From assembly GCA_964035545.1 (NCBI GenBank), contig OZ037770.1, forward strand, positions 13,841,642 through 13,905,641: 64,000 nt of DNA. The letters run 5' to 3'. The notes under the pieces were generated by a model. The model did not search any database. It was not told the origin of the DNA and saw only the letters and a list, made by a program, of their open reading frames with translations. A program made the position numbers and the translations under genes. Below, piece after piece: positions 12,184 through 40,300 of the stretch (position 1 is its first letter; each line of letters starts with the position of its first letter). Source of the DNA: Bugula neritina. Lineage: Eukaryota > Bryozoa > Gymnolaemata > Cheilostomatida > Bugulidae.

Positions 12184-15100
12184 TCTTAGTTGCATACTGG
12201 CGCAGGTTGCAGGTCAAACTGTATCATTTAAAAACATTCAGAAGGACTATCTACAAAGGCAAGAGCAACTACAGAAACTCCGAACACCAAAATATGGTTA
12301 CATACGAACTTCAGGTTAGTGATGAGAAGTTGTGACTGAAAGGAGTGATTGATCACCACCTGTTTTTCACAATATGCTAGAGAAATTTTTTTAATTTATC
12401 TAACCTCATTTTATTCGACATCCCAAAATAAACGTATAGCCCTTGAAATATAATTCTGGCTTTGACTTATTGGACATAACTGCTTAATAATCTTACAATT
12501 GAATCAATCAAAAGTATGATACAATTTCCTTGACTTCCATGAGGCCAAAACGATTAAATTTGAACTATAAGTTTTATCCAGTAATTACCCATTTTGCATG
12601 TCTAGTAAACTTCAGCCAAAATCCATCTTGCATCTTGAAACTATTAATAGTAAACAACAAAAGTTATTAAAACTATAGCTTTTATAGATGCAAACAGGAA
12701 AAGTATTTTGTTCTTTAAATAACGTAAACCATATCTGTTTGTAAATTCCAAACAACTGAATAAAATAAAAATCTACAAGACTGGCTTGACTTTATTATTT
12801 TGTGACTCATTTAAAGCTTCACAAAAAACATGAGACAAAACATTTCCTTTTCCATTTTACAACTGACACCTTTTTAAAACATAAATTTCTGTCAAATGTT
12901 TCAGCAGCTAATCAGTGATGTACACGTAGCATTATAAGTCTAGTATATTTTGGCAATTGAGATCAAATTATGAGTATGATAAATAGCTATATTTATGAAC
13001 AAGTTACAATAATTTGCATAAATTATATGATGCTTAAATATTTTCATATTTTCATCACCTCCTATAGTGTGAGAGCTCCAAAAATACTATATCATAAACA
13101 CATAAATCAAATTCATTTTTTTCTAGGTAGTGTAATATTTGGCAATGGCAATGCAAATGGAAACTGTTTTGGTGATTGCTATGGCAACGAAAATGGAAAC
13201 ACAAATGGCAACCAAAACAAAGGAAAAGGTAAGCTTGATTATCACCTAAAGAAAAATAAAGTAATGATATCAAAAGACCTTCAAAAAAAAAAAGTTTTCG
13301 TAAAAAACATAGTTTAACCTTTTAATTATCTGATGCAGCTAAACTACTATTATCATCATTTAAATAGGAAATGGAAATCATAACGGGAATTGCAATGGCA
13401 ACTGTATTGGAAACACGAACGGCAACTTTAATGGGAACTACAACCAAAATAGCAACAGTATGTATAATTTATATTTAAATGGCATTAGGGTAAATAGTAA
13501 GTATTATATAGAAAAGTAAGTAAAAATGAAGTGTTGTATAGAAAATTACATAAAAAGAAAGTTTAAGCTGTGTTCATATCTATTATATACAATATATACT
13601 AGATAAGGAATGAGTAAATCGAACTACTTGTAGTATAAAAACATATTATTTGTGTATAAAAGTAACTCAGCCACACTACTATATTACAAATATGCAGTAT
13701 ACTCATAAACTTAATGCAACTTATTAGTAGATACCTAACGAATGCAATAAATGCAAAAATAATTATTGCTGCATATTGTTTGTATCAAGCATTGCATGCA
13801 CAATGCACTTTATTTTGTATATATAAAACAGCATATAGGTTGTTTAATAATTTTTGTATTATTTAAACATGCTTTTCAGACAATGGGAATCATAATGGAA
13901 ACTGCTTTGGTAACTGCTATCATAATCGAATGGGAAATGATAATGGAAATGGAAATATTGGAACAAGTGGTGAGTTGACAGCTATTTGATAGCGATTGAA
14001 ATTGTTTAAATAATCTATTTGATTTCCTAAAAAGTTTGCAGGGTTTAAATCGCTGTAGATGTTGAGTCCAGATAAGTACCAGATAAATGACATTTTATTG
14101 CTTCATGTACCATGCTCCATATTAAATTATCCGTTCGTTACCAATTACTCTAGATTTGAAAAAATATGCATACCATGCTATAGGCCATATTCAAATATAT
14201 AGAAAATTCGTTGATTCAGTATATTTTTATGTAATATGTAATTATCATTTAATATCTTTAAAAGATACCATTATAGCAAAAATATCTCCTAATAATTGCA
14301 GTTCTAAAAAGTCCTCCTTTTTTTTAGGTAATGGGAACCACATTGGTAACTGTAGAGGAAACTGCTTTCATTACAAGTATGGAAACAACAATGGCAACAA
14401 TAACCAAGGTACGTGAGGGGATAATAAAACATTACAGACACTAAGAATATTTGTAACAAGACATAACAAAGTTATGCAAACGAGAAGTAAATGTGTTGCT
14501 TTTACAGATGGGAGTTATCATCTACCTGTTTATGATAAGAACAGCTTAGCAAGAAGGACTTCCTGTATTGGGAATTGTTTCCCCAGACATCAGCCAAGAA
14601 AGTTATACCATGTAGCTCTTAGTCGAACTGAGATTGTACAGAGTCAACTGACCTGTGAAAGTGAAGATGGTACGACTGTTATTGGCTATAGATTATTGAT
14701 TATTGATCAGTCTAATATGTTATCTGGAATATGTTCATATTTTAGGTTGCTTAGAGATTGTATAACACAATATATATACCATTGTATATTATAATGCAAA
14801 ATAATGCAATATGTAGTATAGTGGAATGTAACAAAATGAAAATATGACACGATTATAATACAATATAAGGCAAATTTACACAATAAGATATGATACATTG
14901 TAATATATAACATGATATAAAATCCCATTTTTAAACAATAATATATTGTAATATAGTATAATGCCATATAAAATACATTCAAAACTCAAATTTATAACGC
15001 TATACTATAATATTAATTTTTGTTGCAGGGTACACTTATTATGTTAGACCAGGATCCTACTGTCTGGAGATTTATAGACAAAACCAAAAGTCTAAGCATA

Positions 15101-15234
15101 GTCCCCTATCAAAGACACAATGCTCTAGTGGAGAAGCGTTTGACCTTGACATATGCACCTGCAACCACTGGTGGTTTGTCAACGTTTACAAGACCTGTAG
15201 CAACATCCTCGATAACCAGAAGTCAAAGAATTAG
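12184..15234 (+). CDS. Gly/Asn-repeat secreted-type protein with CBM14-like C-terminus (plus copy, start exon missing)
   Basis: Seven exons join in frame: 12184-12314, 13127-13228, 13368-13457, 13880-13969, 14328-14408, 14508-14669, 15029-15234 (TAG stop). Every junction after the first is phase 1. The first exon reads SLSCILAQVAGQ, which looks like the end of a signal peptide, then a Gln/Lys-rich segment. The next four exons each encode one Gly-Asn module (GNGNANGNCFGDCYGN, GNHNGNCNGNCIGN, GNHNGNCFGNCY, GNHIGNCRGNCF). The sixth keeps only SCIGNC. The last encodes the cysteine domain: YCLEIYRQ, QCSSGEAFDLDICTCNHW, then a final cysteine, aligned residue by residue with the minus-strand paralogue. 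A CBM14-like fold is likely; chitin binding and matrix function are inferred. Reading the last exon in the wrong frame gives a false 78-residue open frame running past the TAG. Confidence 0.75.
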
Positions 15235-15300
15235 ATTTATTTGTCATAGCGATTGATTCGTATTTATACAGTGCAGCTGCTTTAATTTTGTTAGTCTGAT

Positions 15301-15306
15301 AATAAA
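15301..15306 (+). promoter_or_regulatory. AATAAA polyadenylation signal
   Basis: A canonical hexamer lies 67 bases after the TAG stop of the plus-strand Gly/Asn gene, at a normal distance for a 3' end. Confidence 0.65.
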
Positions 15307-15334
15307 TGTTATTTTATTCATACTGGCAAGGTTG

Positions 15335-15440
15335 GGGTCAATTACATATTAATGTAATTAATTACGGTTACAAGATAATGTAATTAATTAATTAATTAAT
15401 TACATTACCTGTAGGCTGTAATTAATTACAATTGGAATTA
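15335..15440. repeat. AATTAATT-rich palindromic cluster
   Basis: Overlapping copies of TAATTAATTA lie around an AATT-repeat core and can pair with each other in several registers. This is probably a simple-sequence expansion; no target duplication is visible. Confidence 0.6.
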
Positions 15441-16900
15441 CTGTTGTTCTCTCAACTGACAAATACAAGTTATAGAATCTCACTTTTGGGGTTTAATTAC
15501 CTGGAGAAATTACCTTAACCCTGATTCCTATAGTCATGCAGGTGTAGATTGCACTGCTGTATTAGACTGAAATCATTTTCCTGGTACTAAACATTTATAT
15601 GTGAAAAGAGTGCGGCTATATATGACATTATATGTTAACATATAATTGGGTAGCTTGAAATTCTCAAAGACATAAGGTTATATAACTTCATCTTATGTTG
15701 TTTAATAAACAAATTTTATGAGTTTATATACCAGACAAAATAATATAATTTAGTAGTATGATTTCAAAGCATATTTTAAAACATGTTTATAGCTGTTTAA
15801 ACTTGGAAAATTTCAAACTTTCCCATTGTAATACATGTTTCATTTTTCTTCACTATTTAAAATATAGAAGTTTAATAACTTGTTTTCACTTTTTCTGTTT
15901 GACCTTTGCATAATTAATCTTTATTTTGTCAATTTTTTCATCAACCAAAATTTTTAAATTATTAAAGTATTTACAGTGCGTATTCTAATTTAAAGCTACT
16001 CTGCTTTTTTGAAGGGCATAAGTTGAATTAAAATGATGTGATCACTTCCTATTAATAGTAATTCTTGCCTAACCTTAAAACATGTACTAAAATAAGAGCA
16101 ATATCGCATAAATATTATTATGGCAGCAAAATGCTGAGGTTTTGCTTGTTGCCAGCTATTGGGACGGCAACAGTTCACGAAATCTCAATGTAGTAATCTT
16201 CAATCCAAAGAGATACATTATTATAGGTTTGGACTCAGAGTCTAGAAGGTGTTTGTACTGTGGAATTCAACAGTACAGACTTGCAATTAAAATTTTTGGC
16301 TGTAAAGTGAAAGGACAAAATTAACCATTTATTTATATGATCAAATCTAAATTACTGAAAACACTTATAATGCAAAGGGTTAATAAACAGTTATGTAATA
16401 ACGGTATCGTGAACTTTGATAAACTATAGCATTTCTTGACATTATTTTGGTCCGTAAAAAAAACTATTTTCTAGAAAAATCTTTTTAACACAATTATAGT
16501 TACTTTTTTCTGCTATCAATGGTTAGTAAACGCATTCAAGCTGAAATTTATTGACAATAACCGTTATTAGGTAACATTTCGCGTGCACTTTAATATAAGC
16601 GCTAGTCTAAATATGGAGTTGTCTTCTTTAACAATAGTTTTATTGTTACCGTAAAATGTTAGCCAAAAATCTAACTGAAAATAAAAAAAATAAAAGTTTT
16701 AAAGACCCGCCCGAAAAAGTTAACAAAAACCTGCGTGTGAAGTTTTTTTAGAGCTATAAAATAGACTTTATTAAACTCATTCATAGAAAGCTTCTCGAAA
16801 GGTGGTATTGGACAAAGGGTTAAACGACACGCTGATATTGGAAAAAAGGAAAAGGCAATAACCCGCGGAAACGCCAGGAGTTGGTTTTTCAGTGTCGGTG
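15441..16900. other. Intergenic and 5' flank of SMARCA5-like gene
   Basis: No exon is supportable. The last few hundred bases become less AT-rich toward 16955 and should contain the promoter and 5' leader of the chromatin remodeller, but I see no clear TATA or initiator element. Confidence 0.4.
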
Positions 16901-16955
16901 ATCAATTTAAGCTTTCTTCCACTCAGACTTAGTGGAATACTGAAACAAGTTCACC

Positions 16956-32093
<15,138 letters not shown>

Positions 32094-33239
32094 ACTGAGT
32101 GATGACTTTTTGTATATAGTGTTTTTCGTATAGACTGGGAATTCATCGCTTGTAGGTGTTTGATGAGTCAGTATTATTTCTTATGTAAATTAGATGGTGT
32201 TGGTGTATTCCTGGTACTATCTATGATATTTCTTATTTTATGTATATTCTGTATCATATGGACTTACTAATATAAACAATTTTATCAAATTTTCTACTAG
32301 TTCTTATTTCCAAAATTATTTACATTTATGCAAACCCTGCTCTATAACATGAAACAAGCAGCTGAAAATCATAGTATTTTGCAAAATCAGATTACGAAAA
32401 AATCGTTAGTCTTGAGCCAGAGTTACCATATAAATTTATAATTGATTCACTTTTGGACTTTTATATGCAACATGATAAATTTAGGCTGAATATTTTTCTT
32501 ATTTAAATTTATGTCTGTCATCTTTGAGTACACTTAGGACACGTGATACTCTTAAACTGTAGAAATTACACACAGGCTGACTTCTTCAGTTTTCTTGAAT
32601 TTTGTGACACTGTTAAATATGAATTGGTAAAAGCTATGCTGCATTTGAGACCAGCAAGCCATATATTATATTCTATCTACTGGACAAATCCATGTCTCCA
32701 AGAGAGTTAAAAGTTGAAAAAATCTTGGCTTTAGCAACTTTATTTTGGTCATCTTAGACTAACACTTGAATATCCAAAAGCAAAACAATAAATCTCCACA
32801 AAAATGACATTTGTACAGGTCAATGTGCACTGAATCATTCTATACACAGTGACTTTTTTGTTTTGGGAGTTGTCAGCTCTTCTATATGCACACTGTAATG
32901 GACAACTTTGCGAAGTTACCAATGACAACAATACTTGTATATCATCGTAATCACTGAGCTGAAATATGATAATTATTGAGTTCATTGATCGTAATTGTAA
33001 TTTTCCACAGTAGACTACCATATAGCTTGTTCTCCCCCCCCCCCCCCGTCTCAAAACTAGCGTACCCATTAGGAATAGTTTTGCAATAAAAATTATAATT
33101 AGGGCAAGCCCAATGGTTTCTTTGGAAAATGTTTCAATAATGTTATTGAGATATTGATTGGATTTGATGCACTCACGCTATTATATATTTATGTTGATTT
33201 TTGTTGAGTGAGAATCATAGGCCGTTGTATTTTCTTGTA
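32094..33239. other. 3' flank of SMARCA5-like gene; intergenic
   Basis: The 3' untranslated region begins here. An AATATA variant poly(A) signal is near 32269 and a canonical AATAAA is at about 32788. A C-homopolymer (about 33031-33047) is the only other distinct feature. No exon seen. Confidence 0.5.
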
Positions 33240-34050
33240 ATGTAATTTATAATGATAATATTAATTGGTATGACAAAAATATAATAAAATTGAACAATCA
33301 TTAAATTAAAAAATTAAATTTTAAGATTAAATTTAATTTTAATAATAATTATAAATATTAAATTTAATATAATAATAATAAGCGTCATAATCATAATAAT
33401 ATTGAGTAATTTATAGTAATGATAATACTAATACTAATAGTCATTATAATCAATATCATCATTATGATTATGATAATCATAATGATAATCATAATCATAA
33501 TGCTTACTAAAAGTAAAACTAATGCTAATACTAATAGTAATAGTAAAACTAATAGTAATAGTAGTACTAATACTAATAGTAATAGTAATAGTAATACTAA
33601 TAGTAATAGTTATAGTAATGGCAATAGTATTACTATTAGTATTACTATTATACTTACTCTTAGTAATATCATTTTGATATTATTATTATTATAATTATTT
33701 ATGTTTAATTTTTATGGATCGTGAATATCAGTATGATAAATGACAACATTAACAAGTACTAATAGTAATGCTATCAATATCAGTGACAGTATCAATAACA
33801 CTATGATTATCATTATGAGTCTCAGAGTCAGTGTATGAGACCTAGTTACAGTAACAGCTTGAATTACTATAAATATAGTTATAATTTAATTTTATCATTT
33901 AAAACTAAAAGTAACAGTAACCATAACTATAAAATTAAATAGTAAGTCACTAAAACTAAATGCAATGAGTACATGACTAATAACTCATAGCCATTAGTCT
34001 TAGACTTAGTTATGACTTATGGAGTAGTGGTAGCGGTACTGAATGGTATA
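33240..34050. repeat. Degenerate AGT/AAT/ATC simple-sequence island, upstream of first Roco-caspase gene
   Basis: ATAATCATAATGATAATC words are followed by a dense CTAATAGTAATAGTAATACT block and by GAGTCTCAGAGTCAGTG. The composition and words resemble the tracts at 17080-17640 and 56020-56420. It ends about 300 bases before the start codon at 34366. Confidence 0.65.
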
Positions 34051-34365
34051 AATATATTGAATTTGACATTAAAAAATAAATACTGATTGTCACATTGATA
34101 TAGTCATATACTATTTAATATTATTTTATTAGTTCACCCACAAAGCCTCTAAAAAGGATTTCTGAAATTTCTTCTGATATGTGCATTATTAATGATCTTA
34201 TAATGGCTGTCACTTAACTGTATTGATGATCGCTCTCCACTTTCTTTTCAGCACTCATAAGTCAAATGGAACATATACGTTGATGGTGAAGTTAATCAAT
34301 GCGCTGTGATGATGTTTAGTATATCTGTGTTTGGACGCTGAGCTTTTTCAATAAAATCAAGGAAG

Positions 34366-37300
34366 ATGAGTTCTACTCGATCTTCCAAAAGAGCTGCTCT
34401 AAGGCGAGATCTTGGTAGGTAAACATTTAAATTCAGGTATAAGTTATTCGAGTTCCCGATCAAGACATGGCGGTGAAAAGTGAAAATAAATTGTTTGAGC
34501 CATAATCAAACATTTTTACTCTTTTCTTCTAAGAGTGATTTAAAAAGTTCTTGGGACAAATTATGGCTACTAGAACAATAAAATACAAAAACCTTAAAAC
34601 AACTTGTATTGTTATAAAACCTATAGTCTGTATGTTTGTAGAGTTGTTTGAGGTTTGGTTCAAGCACACTGGCATGCATAATGCTGGCGATGAACTTCTC
34701 ATAAACAACAGTACGAGGCTTTACAGCATTGGCCAGATTCAGTCTGCTGTCGGGTGTCATACTCTAACCCACATCTTCCTTAGCAGAGAAATGCTTCCTA
34801 AAATTGATGAACTGGCGCCACAGCTTTCCCATCTTCGCCTGTTTCTTTTTACATCCCGTCAAGTTTCTAGCTCGCATTTCAGTCGGTAGGTTTGCTGAAA
34901 TTCTGATATTGCAAAAATTGAAAGTTTAAAAAGTTAAAAATAGTTTTATTGTTCATATTCAAATTTGCAGTGTTCTTAACATTTGTGAAAAGTGAATAAG
35001 CTAATAAAATGTGCATGCAACTGTGCATTATGTGAACAAACCTCTGCAGCTTACCATTGTACTCTTTGCAAAGTGCTTTAGTATGAAATTGTTCGCAGTG
35101 GAAAAATTTATGTAAAAATTCAAACATATTTCTCTAAGGAGAATAGAAGATAATATAGAATATAAATATAAATTTAAATATAAATTATAAAATAACTATA
35201 CATGTTATATAACATGAGTATCACATGTTAAACCTGATGTTAGTTGGTGCCTTTTACTAAGCTTTATTGTTTCAATAGACCCTGTATTAATCTTTCCTAT
35301 GGTATTTTCATGTCTTACATTATAAGTAGCATGTAATTGTATTTAAATGTATTTAAATAATATTTAGCTGTAATTCTTGTAATCACTGCATATTACATTG
35401 TACTATTTAAATTATAATTTTATATTATAATATTTAAACTATAATATGCAAACTATATGTAAATATGTAAATGTAAATTATAATGTTATAATATGTAAAC
35501 TATGATATTGTATTATACCTAATATGTAAATAATGCATAATATTGTATTATGATATGTAAACTATGGTATTGTATTATTATACAGTATTAGAATATGTAA
35601 ACTATAATATTATATTTTAATATTATTTTGTAGTGTTTCTCGCCTTAAGAACCTCCAAGTCCTGCACATGTCTTGTAACAGCCTGCAGCATTCTGGTCTA
35701 CCACCGGATATGTTCTACACAATGAAGTCTCTCAGAGAGATGGATGTCTCTGCATGCAATTTGTCAACTCTACCGGAGAGGTTTGTGAGTCGACATATGC
35801 TTGTCTATTTCGTAGCACGTTGTTTACTAACCATTGTAGCCTATTGGTGTCAATGTATTGACGCTGCTGCTTAAACAACAAATGTTTTTAAATGATGTTA
35901 AAGTTTTAGTTGTAGTTTTGTGTTTTTCTTCTAATTGTTTTGATAAAACCAGTTCTTTATTCTGTTGTTACGTTATAGTAAAACTCTTTTGGCGTTACTT
36001 TATCTTTGCTAGCGTAAAACGCAAGCCTTCTAATTTTTGATGACTGATAGCTATTGTAAACTACTGCTCTCGTTGGCTCTAGATGAGGACAAAAAATTTA
36101 TCTCAGTGGTTTTTGTTTTATTTTAGTTTGTTTCATCTTGAGAGTCTTGTACGATTAAACGCTTCCTTCAACAATTTCTCGACAGCGGAGTTGCCGGATT
36201 TATTTTCTTCTTTGGTATCACTGAAGGAGTTGCTGCTTCAGTGTTGTTCCCTCAAAACATTACCTCCCAGGTGAGTAAATGTCACCTGCCATATATGTCA
36301 TCAGTATACTGTAACCTGACATCACCTGCCAAATCTCATCAGTATACTGTAACCTGACATCACCTGCCATATCTCATCAGTATACTGTAACCTGACATCA
36401 CCTGCCATATCTCATTAGTATACTGTAACCTGACATCACCTGCCATATGTCATCAGTATACTGTAACCTGACATCACCTGCCATATCTCATCAGTATACT
36501 GTAACCTGACATCACCTGCCCTATATATCATCAGTATACTGTAACCTGACATCACCTGCCATATGTCATCAGTATACTGTAACCTGACATCACCTGCCAT
36601 ATGTCATCAGTATACTGTAACCTGACATCACCTGCCATATGTCATCAGTATACTGTAACCTGACATCACCTGCCCTATATGTCATCAGTATACTGTAACC
36701 TGACATCACCTGCCATATGTCATCAGTATACTGTAACCTGACATCACCTGCCATATGTCATCAGTATACTGTAACCTGACATCACCTGCCATATATATCA
36801 TCAGTATACTGTAACCTGACATCACCTGCCATATCTCATTAGTATACTGTAACCTGACATCACCTGCCATATGTCATCAGTATACTGTAACCTGACATCA
36901 CCTGCCCTATATGTCATCAGTATACTGTAACCTGACATCACCTGCCATATGTCATCAGTATACTGTAACCTGACATCACCTGCCCTATATGTCATCAGTA
37001 TACTGTAACCTGACATCACCTGCCATATATATCATCAATATACTGTAACCTGGCATCACCTGCCATATCTCATCAGTATACTGTAACCTGACATCACCTT
37101 CCATATCTCATCAGTATACTGTAACCTGCTATTGCCTGCCATATGTCATCAGTATAATGTAATTATTATGAGCTAGTAATAACTATATTGATGAGAAATA
37201 TATGTTGGTATAATACTTGAGGTAATACAAACTGTTGTTTACAATAATAACCCAATACTTTGGTTATAATCTAATTGCTTACCATTTAAAATAACTGCCA

Positions 37301-40300
37301 TATTGCATTATCATTTTAATTGGTTCATCAGCATTGAACAGAAAAACTCATAGAAATGCAAAAATATGAAATCATAATAATTATATAATATATATAATAT
37401 TATATAAATACATTTATTTATTTAAATATTAAAAAACTCTTTCCCTGAGTATAGATTCAATAAATTTATTAATTATAACCGCTGCTCTCTCTAGTGCTGG
37501 GAAGATTCCTAACTTGGAGATGCTCATTCTTTCTGAGAACTGGCTCATGACTAAACAGCTTCTGGAAGTTGTCTGCTCTATCTCTAGCCTGAAGAGAATA
37601 TTCCTTCAAAATTGTAGACTGAAAAAGTTGCCAGTCGGGTTTGTAGCCTATCATGCGTACATGTGTGTTTTTATGAACGTGTGTGAAATATTCAATGTTA
37701 TTGCTGCATTGTGGGTTATATATTATACCTGTAGGAGTGATTCAGCTGCATAATTTCAAGGTAAGGAGTTGCCTTCTCCTCTTACTATAGCATGAGTATG
37801 TTGGAAATTGCATTGGAACTAAAGCCTATGCAGCTAGCTTGTTCTCATTTTCTGTCTTTATTCCCAGCACAGCTTAAGTTTTTATTTAGATTTGTTTGCT
37901 TTGCAATGCTTGAATTCAATTTTTATGCAATTTCTGGTTAGTAAATTCAGACATTTGAGTTTTTGGGGTAAAATTATAAACAGCAAAAGAGTGTGTTGCA
38001 CAAATCGATGGAAATTATAGCACATATGCTAAACTCACAGCATTTATGCCACTTTCAAGCTATAGCTCAAAGTTATCATTAATTACTGGTATTGGGTCAT
38101 ACTTGTTGCATCTGATTTTTGCTCAAATCGAAGCTGTGAATCGATTTCAGCGGTTGTTGTAGAAGTGTTGAGTACCTGCTGCTATCTATGACTACTGCTA
38201 GTGTTATTAAAAATGTGTTGATCTCAAAAGGATTTCATAGATTTAATGGATAAATCTGGCTATATGTTTTAAACTTGTCAATCTAAGGGTATTTTTGGTA
38301 CAAGTATGATATTGTGAGTGTGATGGGAGGATTATATTTTTGCTGATTAAGATAGCTATGCATTGGCAGCTTGCAGTCTGAGTGGTAAAAAGAAAACTGT
38401 GACACAAAACATAATGAGTACTCCACTCCAAGTTGAGCTTATTTTGAGCTGTTGTTTAAATTATTCTGTACCTGGCTTTCACTTTTAGAAGGTAGATATA
38501 TTTGTGCTAGAAGTAGCTGCCTTTCTCTGCCTGTTGTTTTATTAGAATCTATCTTCAGTTAGACTATGTATATTATAGTGTTTATGCTGTTAATATAAAT
38601 TTAGTTTTTAATTTTTCAGTTTTATTATGACATCCAAAAAATATGTGAAGCTGAAACTATTTTTGTTATTAGTAATGGTTTGCTACTTATTTATTCTAGT
38701 ACTAGCGGTTGGATAAAATCCAGGTTCTACTGTTCAGTTTCTTAAATTTTCAGGATACTCCAACACTTGACTTTTTGTGAGTTATCTGCCCCACATTCAC
38801 CGCAGTTTTTCTGGTACCAATGATTAGATAAAATCATATAATTTTTTATTTACAGCATCCAGTTTCTTGACAGATTGGAATACTTGGACATTTCTCTCAA
38901 CTCGTTTGTTGATTTTCCACCCTTTATTTGTCGTATTCCCAATTTGAAAGAGTTGAACATGTCCGATTGTATGTTTCTGAAATCATTGAATTCTGGAATA
39001 GCTGGGATGTCTACACTCAGAACTCTCCGGTTGACTGGCAATGGAGCCTTAGAAACCCCTTCAGTTGAGATATGTAGTAGGGGCTTGCATTCCATCAAAC
39101 AATTTTACCAGGATTTGTCTGAAGGAGTTGCCAAAAGTTTTCCATTTGTCACAGTTGCTGTTTTGGGCAGCACAATGGCTGGAAAAACTAGTTTGATCAG
39201 GACTCTACAGAATGCTGACAGAAAGAGAGTTTTGACGAACAGAAGTCCAGATGCTGTGACAGATGAGACGACAAAGGTTTTTAAAATGGAGGAAATAGAA
39301 ATTGGTGATACAGTTCTGCGACTCATTGATATGGGCGGGCAGGAAGTCTATCATATCGCATACCAGCTAACGCTGCGACAAAACTGCATTCCGGTGATAG
39401 TGGTCAACATGCAGCAGTATGATAAAATTGCTAGAGAGTCGACTGGTAGGGAAGCTGTGCGAAGATTGGCTTTTGATTACTTGTCTCATCTCTATCTCGC
39501 TAATCCGACTCTTGGTGCCCCTAAACTCGTGCTCACTCACAAAGACCGGTTTAAGAAAGATGTTTTTGATACTTTGAAAGCAGATTTTCTTCAGCATGCA
39601 CTTGAGTTGTGTGATAATTTGGTTAAGGAAGAGAAGGCACTGGGGAGCCATTTTTGTCAGATTCAGCATTTCAATACTACTAGAGGGGTCTTTTTTGTTG
39701 AAGACATTTATGAGGTAGGAACAGATGATGGTTATTTGGTGTTTGATCAAATAAAGACATCTCTTCTTAAAAGCAGTCAGAGCTTTGTTAAGCTGTTGCC
39801 TCAAGTCTGGGTGGAAGTCAACGAGAAAGTTGCTTCTATGCCATTTGCGTACAACACTGTTGATGAGATGTTGCTCACTTTTCAACAACAAGGCCTTAAA
39901 CTTACCCAAAATCAGCTACGGATAATTCTGATGTACATGAACAGCTGTGGAAAACTCCTGTGGTATCCAGAAGTTGAGCCTCTTCAGACGTTTGTCTTTC
40001 ACAAGATATCTGAGGTCACTAAGCTGCTTTCAGTTTTGTACCATCATGCGAGTGATGCGTGGAAAGTTGAGAGTTTTGTGCCATACTTGGACCACAGAGG
40101 GGTGCCTGTTGAGAAAGAAGAGTTTGAGGCTTCTATGAAGCATTTCAAAAGTACCGGGCTCATCAGTGAGAGCCTACTCTACCGGCTGATTGGCAAGCAG
40201 ACGTCGTTCACTCGCGATTCAGACGTGAAAGTAGCAGTGGCTTTGCTAAAGTCGTTTCGTCTTTTATATGGACCTCTAAAGCAAGATTCCCAAGAAGATG

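Noticed and set aside
36275..37160. CRISPR-like array of regular repeats
   Set aside because: Units are contiguous with no unique spacers, and the sequence is a eukaryotic intron; it is a minisatellite.
39367..39909. 180-codon minus-strand open frame inside the Roc-COR exon
   Set aside because: It is antisense to a strongly conserved coding exon, with no motif or splice context of its own.
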